Source: Clostridium algoriphilum
Lineage (GTDB): Bacteria; Bacillota; Clostridia; Clostridiales; Clostridiaceae
Direction of reading: 5' to 3'
DNA length: 64,000 nt
Assembly (NCBI RefSeq): GCF_020443705.1
Contig: NZ_JAIZZK010000018.1
Coordinates: 25,704 to 89,703 of the forward strand
In this document: positions 32,449-41,045 of the stretch, piece after piece
Position numbering within the stretch: the first letter of the stretch is position 1
Layout of the letters: every line of letters begins with the position of its first letter
Program-made: the position numbers and the translations under genes
The notes under the pieces: model-generated
Told to the model about the DNA's origin: nothing
Databases searched by the model: none
Seen by the model: only the letters and a program-made list of their open reading frames with translations

Positions 32449-34155
32449 TTATATAACCCCCTTTAAATTTTTAACTATATCTTCAGAGGCTATTGGTCTT
32501 CCATCATACCTTAAATAACTTTCATCCATTTGTATTCCCGTATTTTCTCTTATAAGTTGTGCAAGTTGACCTGTTGCATTTTGTTCAATATTTATTACTT
32601 TTTTAGCCTTAAGAGTCTTCTCTTTAAGCAAATTCTCTGGTAATGGCCATACATCTCCAAATACTAAAGCACCATATTTTTCTTTACCTTTCGCATTTAG
32701 AAGTTTAACCGCCTCTTTAATTGGCCCGTGCATTGATCCCCATCCAACTAATAAGGTATCTATATCCTCTTGTCCTATATATTCAGGTTCTAATAAATCT
32801 TCCTTTATAGACTCCATTTTTCTTAGTCTCTTATCATTCATTATAACTCTTACCGCTCCCGATTCTGTAATGTGCCCAGTTTCATCATGCTCATCACTAT
32901 CCACTAAAACAGTTTTACCTGGTATTCTACCTGGAGTTATTCTAGGAGAAACTCCAGATGTAGTTACTTCATACCTATTATATACCTTATCCCCTGCATA
33001 CTCATCTCCGATGTACTCATCTCCGATGTACTCTTCTTCACTTAAGTATCTTTCAATCTTAATTCTTTTAAAATCAAAAGAATTTACTGTCCTTAGACTA
33101 TCTGCAAGAAATTGATCTCCTAGCAAAATTACTGGAATTTGGTATTTATCTGCTAAATTAAATGCCCTCATAGTCTGATAAAAACAGTCCTCAGGGTGTC
33201 TTAAAGCTATTACCATTTTTGGTACCTCTCCTGGGGTTCCTGAAATAACAAACTTAAGATCTGCTTGCTCAGTTCTAGTTGGAAATCCAGTTGTAGGACC
33301 AGGTCTTTGTATTTCAGCAACCACTAGCGGAACTTCTAACATACTTGATAAACCTAAAGCCTCTACCATCAAAGCATACCCACCGCCAGAGGTGCCTGTC
33401 ATTGCTCGTACTCCAGCATAAGAAGCGCCAATAGCCATATTTATTGCGGCTATTTCGTCCTCTGCCTGTTCAACAACTATTTCAGCTTCTTGAATTTTTG
33501 AAGCAAGGTAATCCATTATAGTTGTAGAAGGTGTCATAGGGTATGCTGAGTAAAACTTGCAACCTGCAGCCAAAGCTCCTAAAGCAATAGCATCATTACC
33601 ATTAATTAATATACTTTGTTCCTTCTCATTTGCCTTAATATCATATTTAGGTGAAACCTCTTTGTATCCGGCTTCGAAAGCAGCGAAATTTTGAACTGCA
33701 ACCTCCGCCTTAAAGGTCTCTTTTAATAAATCCTCCACAAAACTTAAATCTAAATTAAAAAGCTTAAGAAGTGCTCCCAGGGCTACATTTCCAAAAGCTT
33801 TAGGATTTCCTATAGTTTTTGCAATTGATTTTAAGGGAAGATTATACATCCTATCATCTTTATACTCGATTGCTTGGTCAGCAATAATAAAACCAGTATC
33901 TGTAAGTTCATCTAAATGTAGTTCAATGGTTTCTTTATTTAAAGCAATAATACCATCTATCTCATTGCAATGTGAGCTTATCTCTTCATTTCCGAAACGA
34001 ATTTGAAAAAAATTATGCCCCCCTCTAACTCGAGACATATAATCCTGCAAAGTAAAAATTTCAAACCCTTTCTTTTTAAAGAGTTTCTCGAGTATTGTAG
34101 CAAGGGTTTCCATGCCCTGACCTGCAGCTCCGCCAATCAAAACATTATAAATCAT
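32449..34155 (-). CDS. korA: 2-oxoacid:ferredoxin oxidoreductase, alpha subunit (gamma-alpha fusion)
   Basis: Residues 1-185 are the gamma domain (IGGAAGQGMETLATIL, then VRGGHNFFQIRFG). Residues about 195-568 are the alpha part (GNDAIALGALAAGCKFYSAYPMTPST, then QAEDEIAAINMAIGASYAG and TGTSGGG). The fused layout with 568 residues is the common KorA type in Firmicutes. A short acidic insert with three copies of Y-x-GDE/D (EYIGDEYIGDEYAGDK) comes from 15-bp tandem repeats. Two-gene operon with korB. The substrate is an oxoacid of central metabolism; 2-oxoglutarate or a branched-chain oxoacid is possible. Confidence 0.92.
   Translation of the reverse strand: MIYNVLIGGAAGQGMETLATILEKLFKKKGFEIFTLQDYMSRVRGGHNFFQIRFGNEEISSHCNEIDGIIALNKETIELHLDELTDTGFIIADQAIEYKDDRMYNLPLKSIAKTIGNPKAFGNVALGALLKLFNLDLSFVEDLLKETFKAEVAVQNFAAFEAGYKEVSPKYDIKANEKEQSILINGNDAIALGALAAGCKFYSAYPMTPSTTIMDYLASKIQEAEIVVEQAEDEIAAINMAIGASYAGVRAMTGTSGGGYALMVEALGLSSMLEVPLVVAEIQRPGPTTGFPTRTEQADLKFVISGTPGEVPKMVIALRHPEDCFYQTMRAFNLADKYQIPVILLGDQFLADSLRTVNSFDFKRIKIERYLSEEEYIGDEYIGDEYAGDKVYNRYEVTTSGVSPRITPGRIPGKTVLVDSDEHDETGHITESGAVRVIMNDKRLRKMESIKEDLLEPEYIGQEDIDTLLVGWGSMHGPIKEAVKLLNAKGKEKYGALVFGDVWPLPENLLKEKTLKAKKVINIEQNATGQLAQLIRENTGIQMDESYLRYDGRPIASEDIVKNLKGVI
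32986..33030 (-). repeat. 15-bp tandem repeat inside korA
   Basis: Two identical 15-bp units (33001-33015, 33016-33030) and one degenerate unit (32986-33000) encode Y-I-G-D-E copies in a surface loop. Confidence 0.85.
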
Positions 34156-34360
34156 ATGTTCAACCCCCTTTTATGCTTGTATGTTGCGATAAATAGTATG
34201 GTTATCAAATTCATGGGATATTTGCTAATTTAATAGCTTTAGTGTTGCTTGTGTTAATAATATTTAATCGCCTACATTCAATTTAGTATATTCAATATAA
34301 CTACAATAAGAACAATACTTTTCACCTAATGTATATTTAGTTCTTATAGACATAAAAAAA

Positions 34361-34409
34361 GGTATCTATAGCATACACACTTCAATACATGTGTTTAACT
34401 ATAGATACC
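34361..34409 (-). terminator. Terminator of spore protein gene
   Basis: GGTATCTATAG / CTATAGATACC outer stem with a CACAC...GTGTG-like inner stem; T-run on the minus strand side. Confidence 0.85.
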
Positions 34410-34432
34410 CTTTATAATTGTTCCTCTTTTTA

Positions 34433-34621
34433 TTATAAATTCTTTTCGTAAGACTCAACCATTTTTTTAACCATTTGTCCGCCTACTGAACCATTCTCTC
34501 TTGAAGTTAAATCTCCATTGTAACCTTCTGTAAGATTTACTCCTACTTCCTTAGCAGCTTCCATCTTAAATTTATTTAATCCTGCCTTAGCTTCTGGTAT
34601 TAATACTCTGTTTCTTGACAT
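34433..34621 (-). CDS. Alpha/beta-type small acid-soluble spore protein
   Basis: This 62-residue DNA-binding protein coats spore chromosomes. It has the SASP signatures near the GPR protease site (NKFKMEAAKEVG, residues 16-27) and the DLTSRENGSVGGQMVKKMVESYE region. The length fits the family. GGAGGAG precedes the ATG. A GTATT-18 nt-CATACTA arrangement upstream resembles a forespore sigma-G promoter. It shows that the organism makes endospores. Confidence 0.97.
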   Translation of the reverse strand: MSRNRVLIPEAKAGLNKFKMEAAKEVGVNLTEGYNGDLTSRENGSVGGQMVKKMVESYEKNL

Positions 34622-34663
34622 ATAAATCTCCTCCTTTTATTTGATAATGATTTTCATTTCTAC

Positions 34664-34693
34664 TAGTATGATGTGCATTATTGAAAATAATAC
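34664..34693 (-). promoter_or_regulatory. Candidate sigma-G promoter of SASP gene
   Basis: On the minus strand, CATACTA (34664-34670) fits the -10 CATnnTA. GTATT (34689-34693), 18 nt upstream, is one base off the -35 consensus. Confidence 0.45.
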
Positions 34694-34760
34694 TCCTAGT
34701 AATTTGTGACTATTTTAATATAATTTATGATGTATAATTGTTTTCATTTTTGTTTCAAAA

Positions 34761-34767
34761 TGTCGAA
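34761..34767 (+). promoter_or_regulatory. 0A box (Spo0A site), distal
   Basis: TGTCGAA, the core Spo0A-binding sequence, 149 nt upstream of the spo0A-like start. Confidence 0.55.
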
Positions 34768-34864
34768 ATAAGTAACGTCAGACTGGAAAAATGATCCTTT
34801 TACATTACTTATTTCTACAATATTTGAATTATTTTGTTTGAAATAAAGGTATTTTCCAATATTT

Positions 34865-34871
34865 TGTCGAA
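34865..34871 (+). promoter_or_regulatory. 0A box (Spo0A site), proximal
   Basis: TTTTGTCGAAT context gives an extended 0A-box match 45 nt upstream of the ATG at 34916, next to a TATAAT-like -10. Position suggests direct control by Spo0A or by the paralogue itself. Confidence 0.65.
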
Positions 34872-34915
34872 TATATATAATATGGTATAAAACATATATA
34901 AAGGGGACTACAAAT

Positions 34916-35713
34916 ATGGAAGAACCGAAAATAAACATAGTCATTGCTGATAACGATAAAGATTTTTGTAATGTTCTTTATGATTATCTATTAACGCAAG
35001 AAGATATTGTTGTTAATGGAATCGCTGAGGATGGAGCAAAAGCATTAACATTAATTAAAGATAAAAAACCTGATTTAGTAATACTTGATTTAGTTATGCC
35101 TATACTTGATGGTTTGAAAGTTTTAGAGAGTCTAAATACAATGGAGTTAGATCAAGTTCCTCGCATAATAGTCTTATCAGCAGTTGATAGTGATATAATA
35201 TCTCAAAAAGCTGTATCACTAGGAGCCGATTATTATGTTACTAAACCTTTTGACATAGAAATATTTATTAAAAGAATAAGAAGAATGTTTAATACCACCG
35301 TATGTGATGATGATGTAACAAACCCCTTAAATAATCTTAAAAAGACTAAAATTGAAATTAAAAAAAGCCAGAGGGTTGATCTTATTGGTCAAATAACTAG
35401 TAGTATTCATGAAATTGGTATTCCTGCTAATATAAAAAGTTATATGTATTTAAGAGAAGCAATAAATATGGTAGTAAATAATGCTTCACTTTTATCATCA
35501 GTTCCAAAAGAATTGTACCCATTGATAGGTGAAAAATTTAATACTACTGCTAGTATGGTAGATAGCTCAATTAGTCATGCAATAGATGTTGCACGCACTA
35601 GCGGAAAGGCGATAACTATTAACAAAATATTTAATTATACTATTGGCAATGAAAAAGTAGATTCTACTAATTCAGACTATATAGAAATGGTCACTAACAA
35701 ATCGAAATTATAA
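34916..35713 (+). CDS. Spo0A paralogue with altered recognition helix
   Basis: This 265-residue regulator has the domain order and length of Spo0A. The receiver (1-125) has phospho-acceptor Asp58 (VILDLVMP), switch Ser88 and Lys110 (VTKPF); the acidic pocket reads Ala-Asp12-Asn13-Asp14 instead of the usual Asp-Asp-Asn. The effector domain (about 155-265) keeps the Spo0A scaffold IHEIGIPANIKSYMYLREAI and KELYPLIGEKFNTTAS. The recognition helix, normally rich in Arg (RVERAIRHAIEVAW in Spo0A), reads MVDSSISHAIDVARTSG. No spoIVB lies upstream, so this is not the primary spo0A locus. It may bind a different site, act by heterodimerising with Spo0A, or be non-DNA-binding. Confidence 0.88.
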   Translation: MEEPKINIVIADNDKDFCNVLYDYLLTQEDIVVNGIAEDGAKALTLIKDKKPDLVILDLVMPILDGLKVLESLNTMELDQVPRIIVLSAVDSDIISQKAVSLGADYYVTKPFDIEIFIKRIRRMFNTTVCDDDVTNPLNNLKKTKIEIKKSQRVDLIGQITSSIHEIGIPANIKSYMYLREAINMVVNNASLLSSVPKELYPLIGEKFNTTASMVDSSISHAIDVARTSGKAITINKIFNYTIGNEKVDSTNSDYIEMVTNKSKL

Positions 35714-35786
35714 TTTTTTTTTACCAACATTCCTATAAATATTTTTTATTAGGACGATAGTTAATATCCTTAATACCATCTTATGT

Positions 35787-35816
35787 AAATGTAGTAGCCA
35801 TAACCCTACTACATTT
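35787..35816 (+). terminator. Terminator of spo0A-like gene
   Basis: Perfect 11-bp arms AAATGTAGTAG / CTACTACATTT with an 8-nt loop and following ATTTTTATTTA. Confidence 0.85.
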
Positions 35817-35946
35817 ATTTTTATTTATGTCATAAATTCTATAGGATATTAGTTGTAACAATGATCAGTCTGCTTCTTTCCCATATATTATAAAACACAT
35901 ACATTCTGTGATTAATTGGATGTGGCTCTAATATGTACTTAGATAA

Positions 35947-37332
35947 TTATAATGTTCTATTAAATCTTACAGTTACAGCACACCCCTTGCCTTCTTTGCT
36001 TTTCACATCTATATCTGCATTATGAAGGGCTAGTATGTTTCTAACTATAGTTAGTCCAATACCTGAGCCTTCTATTTCATGTCTGCTTTTGTCTCCTCTA
36101 TACAGCCTTTCAAATATATAAGGTAAATCCTCTTTCTTAATGCCCATGCCTGTGTCTTGTATTTTTAATATGACTTTTTCATCAGATTCTTTTAGAGTAA
36201 TATTAATTTTCCCTTGCTCAGGTGTAAATTTAACTGCATTTGAAAGCAAATTTATAATTACCTGTTTTATTTTATCTCTGTCCCCTAAAATGTTGCATTG
36301 CTTACTGGTACTGCATTCTAATGTCATATGAATCTTTTTATTTTCTGATATTAGTTGAAATTCCTTTACAACTAAGCAAAGAATATCCTTTAAAGAAATT
36401 TCTTCTACATCTAAGACTATTTTATTTCCTTCAATCTCTTTTAAAGCATTTAAATTGTCTAATAGCTTTCCAAACCTAATAACTTCTTCATTAAGATAAG
36501 CCAATCTTTCATTGTCTACTGGAAATATACCATCAATCATGGCTTCAAAATTATTTTGAAGAACATTTAGGGGTGTTCTAACTTCGTGAGATATATCCGC
36601 TATCAACCTTTTCCTAAGTTCGTCCTGATGCTGAAGCTTTTCTCCTAGCGTATTCATGCTATTTCTTAGATCCTCAAGCTCAATAATGCTACTCTTATCA
36701 TTAGACCTCTCGTGATAATTCCCATTAGACAGATGGACTGAAACTTTTGAAACTTGACTAAGAGGATTAGAAAATTGCTTTGAAATAAATATACTAATTA
36801 ATATTGTTATCAAAATTGATAAAAGAATACTTAAAATAATGCTCTCATTTATTGATGTTTTAAAACTTATGTCTTCTTTAGATAATAATACTGGGCCGTA
36901 TTGACCTATATCTATATATCCTACAATTTTACCTTTAGATTTTATTTTAAGAGTGCTTGTAGTATAAACTCCCTCATTTTTACCTGACATGTTAACATTA
37001 ATATTGTGAACTATATCATTAGCATTCATTCCCCAAACGACCTTTTTATTTTGATCCTTAAGGGTAAGGCAATAGCTGCTCATATAGGCTTCATGTGCAA
37101 GTTCTATACCTGAAGTTTTTGACCAGTTACCACTCTTTTTATATACATCTTCTAGGTAACTTACTATTCTAATATCCCGTTTATTTTGTATTTCAACTAG
37201 GTATCTATTAAATGTTCTTGATACAGCTATATTAACAAATAATGTTGACAATAAAAGCGCCAATATAGCGGTACATACCAATATAATACTTAATCTTTTT
37301 CTTATGCTTTGCATAGAGTTTATGTTTCTCAT
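35947..37332 (-). CDS. Sensor histidine kinase
   Basis: This 461-residue membrane kinase has TM1 at 16-36, an extracellular sensor segment to about 162 and TM2 at 165-184. It continues with a HAMP linker, the phospho-acceptor His249 in ADISHEVRTPL, then N, G1 and G2 boxes (LLSNAVKFTP, IQDTGMGIKKEDLPYIFERLYRGDKSR, GSGIGLTIV). The start overlaps closely with the response regulator stop (3 nt apart), so they form one operon. The stimulus is unknown; the small periplasmic domain has no recognised ligand motif. Confidence 0.95.
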   Translation of the reverse strand: MRNINSMQSIRKRLSIILVCTAILALLLSTLFVNIAVSRTFNRYLVEIQNKRDIRIVSYLEDVYKKSGNWSKTSGIELAHEAYMSSYCLTLKDQNKKVVWGMNANDIVHNINVNMSGKNEGVYTTSTLKIKSKGKIVGYIDIGQYGPVLLSKEDISFKTSINESIILSILLSILITILISIFISKQFSNPLSQVSKVSVHLSNGNYHERSNDKSSIIELEDLRNSMNTLGEKLQHQDELRKRLIADISHEVRTPLNVLQNNFEAMIDGIFPVDNERLAYLNEEVIRFGKLLDNLNALKEIEGNKIVLDVEEISLKDILCLVVKEFQLISENKKIHMTLECSTSKQCNILGDRDKIKQVIINLLSNAVKFTPEQGKINITLKESDEKVILKIQDTGMGIKKEDLPYIFERLYRGDKSRHEIEGSGIGLTIVRNILALHNADIDVKSKEGKGCAVTVRFNRTL

Positions 37333-37335
37333 AAA

Positions 37336-38016
37336 TTATTCACCACCAAATTTATAACCTATTCTAGTTACGGTTACTATATATTTAGGATTTCTGCTGT
37401 CCTCTTCTATCTTTTTACGTATATTTTTAATATGTACATCTATTGTTCTATCAAAGCCTTGAAAATCTATCCCCATAATTCTTTCAATTAGCTGTTCTCT
37501 TGTAAATACTTTCCCTAAATTAGATGAGAGCACATGTAGTATATCAAATTCATTTGGTGTGAGATAGATTTCAAGGCCTTTTACCTTAACTACTCTTTTG
37601 TCAAAATTAATCTCTAAATCTCCATTATTATAAACCTTTGTTTCAGATTTATTTACATTAATCCTTCTAAATAAAGCATTTACTCTTGCAGTTAGTTCCC
37701 TTGGGCTGAAAGGCTTAACGAGGTATTCATCTGCTCCAAGGTTTAATCCTTCTATTCTATCCTCTAAACTACTTTTTGCTGTAAGCATAAATATGTGCAC
37801 TTCTGAAATTTTTCTTAACACACTACAAACCTCTTCACCAGATATATCTGGTAACATTAGGTCTAATATTACTAAGCTAAACTCCATTTTCTCAAAAATT
37901 TTTATGCCATCAAGCCCCTTTGTAGTGCAATGAACCCCATAGCCTTCCTTTTCAAGATATGCCTTCTGTATTTCCGAAACTTTCTCTTCATCTTCAATAA
38001 TTAATATGTTATCCAC
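37336..38016 (-). CDS. OmpR-family response regulator
   Basis: This 226-residue regulator has a receiver with phospho-acceptor Asp52 (VILDLMLPDISG), switch residues FMLTAKSS and VKPFSPREL. The winged-helix DNA-binding domain contains YLTPNEFDILHVLSSNLGKVFTREQLIERI and TIDVHIKNIRKKIEED, then RIGYKF. First gene of the pair with the kinase. The target genes are not visible here. Confidence 0.96.
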   Translation of the reverse strand: MDNILIIEDEEKVSEIQKAYLEKEGYGVHCTTKGLDGIKIFEKMEFSLVILDLMLPDISGEEVCSVLRKISEVHIFMLTAKSSLEDRIEGLNLGADEYLVKPFSPRELTARVNALFRRINVNKSETKVYNNGDLEINFDKRVVKVKGLEIYLTPNEFDILHVLSSNLGKVFTREQLIERIMGIDFQGFDRTIDVHIKNIRKKIEEDSRNPKYIVTVTRIGYKFGGE

Positions 38017-38140
38017 GTTTGAGCCCCCTAATTAATACTTGATAGTTGTTAACCGTCCCCCACTTAATTTAATAAACACCACTCCCTATTATATCCCATA
38101 GATATTGAGTATAATATAAACATATAAAGGAGCTGATAAT

Positions 38141-38350
38141 ATGAAAGTTAAATTATGCAAGAAAAATAAATGGACAGATGCCATCGCTACTATGATAACC
38201 GAAACTCACCCAGATATAAATATATCCACGAAAAAATGTATTGGTAAATGCCATAAGTGTAAGGAACCGCCTATAGCTAAAGTGGATAAAGAAATATTAG
38301 TAGGCAAGGACAAAAAAGATTTGTATGATATGATTATCAGCAAATTATAA
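38141..38350 (+). CDS. DUF1450-like small Cys protein
   Basis: A 69-residue protein with the CIGKCHKC motif (two CxxC-like pairs), then KVDKEILVGKD and LYDMIISKL. The layout resembles DUF1450/YuzB-type thioredoxin-fold proteins. It may bind a metal or an iron-sulfur cluster. AAGGAGC precedes the ATG. Single gene between the regulator operon and the GGDEF-EAL gene. The function is unknown. Confidence 0.75.
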   Translation: MKVKLCKKNKWTDAIATMITETHPDINISTKKCIGKCHKCKEPPIAKVDKEILVGKDKKDLYDMIISKL

Positions 38351-38490
38351 TAAATCGTACCAAAAACTTATGTAGTTATTATGAAGATTTTGCGGTCAAG
38401 GCAAAATGAAATGACCTCCAAATTTACATTTAAAGAAATATATCACTTTTATTAGTAACAATTCATTTTTCAAAATTCTCCTTCAACTAA

Positions 38491-38557
38491 AAACAGCACA
38501 CCACGTAATGGACACAACTAGAATTAGTTGTAATATCCCTTTGATGATGTGCTGTTT
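38491..38557 (-). terminator. Nested hairpin terminator
   Basis: Outer arms AAACAGCACA / TGTGCTGTTT enclose an inner perfect hairpin ACAACTA-GAAT-TAGTTGT (38514-38531). It lies at the 3' end of the GGDEF-EAL gene. Confidence 0.75.
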
Positions 38558-38597
38558 AAATCCCCCTACCAATAATATTATTCATAATAATGGTTTT

Positions 38598-40715
38598 CTA
38601 ATTATATGATTCAATCCAATTAGGTTTTAAGAACTTTTCTTCAATTTCACTCGCTGGAAGAGGTTTGCTAAAGTAATAACCCTGTATTTGATTACAACCC
38701 ATTTGTTTCAGTAGCCTTATTTGTTCTTTACTTTCTGCCCCTTCTGCAATAACTTCTAAATCAATTTTTTGTGCTAGTTGTATTATTCCATCTACAATGG
38801 ACTTTTCCCTTTCATTTGTAACAATATTGTCAATGAAGGACTTGTCTATTTTTAACGTATTTATAGGTAGCTGTTTTAAATAACTAAGGGAGGAATATCC
38901 TGTTCCAAAATCATCTAAAGCAATGTTTACTCCTAAATCTCTAATATCCGTAAGCAATTTAACATTGTTATCAAAATCCTTCATTAAAATACTTTCTGTG
39001 ATTTCTAGCTCCACAAACTTAGGGTTAATCTTTGTCTCAGCTATAAGTTTTTTCAATGTTTCTTCAAATTTATGATTTTCAAGTTGAACTGCAGATAAAT
39101 TTATTGCAATAGTATCATATAGGTACCCCCTGCTCTTCCAGATACTATTTTGTAGGCACACTGTTTTTATAATCCAATCACCCATAGGAATTAGCAATCC
39201 GCTTTTCTCTGCAACAGGTATAAATTCTGTTGGACATACTCTTCCAAGCTCAGAACTATCCCATCTTAAAAGTGCTTCAAATCCTTTTATTTTGTTGTTT
39301 ATTATATCTATTTGTGGCTGATAATATATTTCGAGCTCGTCTTTTTTCAAAGCATTTCTTAGCCCTTTTTCTATCTCAACATGTCTTACCACTACATCAC
39401 TCATGCTCTTATTAAAAAATGAATATTTACCTTTGCCATTATATTTTGCACTGTACATTGCTGTATCTGCATTTTTCAGTAGAATATTCGTCACATCACC
39501 ATCATCAGGAAATACGGTAATCCCCATACTTGCCGAAGTATATGCATGTTTATCATCTATACTTATTTCACGGTTTAATATACTTTGTAGTCTATCGCAG
39601 AGACTACTTATCTGGTCGTAATCCTTAATATCGCTCATTAGAACATAAAATTCATCTCCGCCTACTCTGGATACAAGATCCCCCTCTCTAATAGATGTTT
39701 TAAATAATGTTGCAACGTTTCTTAATAATTCATCTCCATAATCATGGCCTAGAGTATCGTTAATCTCTTTAAAGTTATCAATATCAATAAATAATACTGC
39801 AACTTTAAATTCATTATCCATTGCCTTAACAATTTCGTTTTCTAATGTGTTGATAAATAATTTTCTGTTAGGTAAATCTGTTAACATATCATAGTACTTC
39901 AATCTGTTTATTATTTCTTCAGATTTTTTTTGACCAGATATATCTGTAATCGATCCTGATATCTTAGTTGCAATACCCTTACTATTCCTTAGACATTTAC
40001 CTCTAATTAAAACCCACTTATCCGATATCCCATTAAAGTTAAGCTTAACGCTACTTTTATAATATAAGCTTTTGCCAATAATATAATCATTAAAATTCTT
40101 TTCTTCAATTTCTCTATCTTCCTTTGCAAATAACTTAACTAAATCCTCAAGGTGCGTTATATTATTTTTATCATACCCCGTAATATCATTAAATTTATCT
40201 GAAGAAAAAAACTTGTTTGTTACAAGATCAATTTCCCATATAGCATCATTAGTTCCTTCTAAAGCTAACTTATACCTTTCTTTACTTTTTTCAATTAGTA
40301 ATTGTTTTTTAGTTAATTCCTCATATTGCGCTCTTAACTCATCTTTAGCATCTATTATTTGCTCAAGATTTTCCTGGTTTTTTTCATGATTGGCTTTTAA
40401 TTCGTAAAACCGTATTTTACATTCATCATAAAATTTATACACTATAAAATAAATTATTGGAGATGTTATAAGTATATAAATCAACCCTTTAATAGGCTTT
40501 ATATGTGCCATTAAAGATTTATTTTGAATAATTGTATTTAGAATTCTGTTTGAAAATAATACCCAAAGTCCACCACTTAATACATATGCCATAGTTATTT
40601 TAATTGGCATTTTTTTAATTTTATTCACATCATAAGATAAGGACTCTATATTAAATGGTTGGATTTTTCTTGTTAATTCATCTTTTATAGTCTCATCTAT
40701 GTAACTTTCGCCCAT
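38598..40715 (-). CDS. Membrane PAS-GGDEF-EAL protein (c-di-GMP), copy 1
   Basis: This 705-residue protein has two membrane helices near 38-55 and 73-93, a coiled coil (about 100-145), a PAS domain (about 146-270), GGDEF and EAL. The cyclase motif RVGGDEFYVLM is intact, and an inhibitory RxxD site (REGD) lies five residues before it. The phosphodiesterase part has GFEALLRW, then DDFGTGYSSL, with QGYYFSKPL at the end. Both activities therefore look possible. It is closely related to the protein at 43202-45238. Phased repeats lie upstream (40869-40917). It probably tunes c-di-GMP in response to a signal at the membrane or PAS. Confidence 0.95.
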   Translation of the reverse strand: MGESYIDETIKDELTRKIQPFNIESLSYDVNKIKKMPIKITMAYVLSGGLWVLFSNRILNTIIQNKSLMAHIKPIKGLIYILITSPIIYFIVYKFYDECKIRFYELKANHEKNQENLEQIIDAKDELRAQYEELTKKQLLIEKSKERYKLALEGTNDAIWEIDLVTNKFFSSDKFNDITGYDKNNITHLEDLVKLFAKEDREIEEKNFNDYIIGKSLYYKSSVKLNFNGISDKWVLIRGKCLRNSKGIATKISGSITDISGQKKSEEIINRLKYYDMLTDLPNRKLFINTLENEIVKAMDNEFKVAVLFIDIDNFKEINDTLGHDYGDELLRNVATLFKTSIREGDLVSRVGGDEFYVLMSDIKDYDQISSLCDRLQSILNREISIDDKHAYTSASMGITVFPDDGDVTNILLKNADTAMYSAKYNGKGKYSFFNKSMSDVVVRHVEIEKGLRNALKKDELEIYYQPQIDIINNKIKGFEALLRWDSSELGRVCPTEFIPVAEKSGLLIPMGDWIIKTVCLQNSIWKSRGYLYDTIAINLSAVQLENHKFEETLKKLIAETKINPKFVELEITESILMKDFDNNVKLLTDIRDLGVNIALDDFGTGYSSLSYLKQLPINTLKIDKSFIDNIVTNEREKSIVDGIIQLAQKIDLEVIAEGAESKEQIRLLKQMGCNQIQGYYFSKPLPASEIEEKFLKPNWIESYN

Positions 40716-40868
40716 TTATATCCTCCTATTAATGTTTATAGATTAATAAATCGCAAATCCCTCATTTTAATGATTGTGCTTTAAGTTTCTTGTTTCACTT
40801 CTTATATTTTATATTATAACTTCGATTGTTCCTTAACATCATAATATTATATATTATCGTCCAATTTT

Positions 40869-40917
40869 ATGATTTATTAACACTTTTCATGATTTACATT
40901 AATACTTTTATGATTTA
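40869..40917 (-). repeat. Three phased ATGATTTA direct repeats
   Basis: ATGATTTA occurs at 40869, 40889 and 40910 in longer similar units, so the spacing is 20-21 bp (about two helical turns). It lies 150-200 nt upstream of the GGDEF-EAL start in the otherwise gene-free 40716-41043 stretch. This looks like an activator or repressor array. Confidence 0.6.
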
Positions 40918-41021
40918 CATTGAAGTCTTTGCAATTAGTCAAAAAAATCTGTGTCCTTTAAGCTAATAATACCTAAAAATAACCACCATAAAAAAAGAGA
41001 TGAAAAAAGTTGAAGTAATAA

Positions 41022-41045
41022 AAAACACCCTTTACAGGATGTTTT
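41022..41045 (-). terminator. Terminator of tail-fibre-like gene
   Basis: On the minus strand, AAAACATCC / GGGTGTTTT with one U-G pair, followed by TTATT. It overlaps the last codon region of the gene ending at 41044. Confidence 0.7.

Noticed and set aside
32870..33115. 81-residue plus-strand ORF with SSPMYSSPMYSS repeats
   Set aside because: Antisense of the 15-bp repeat in korA; not a real repeat protein.
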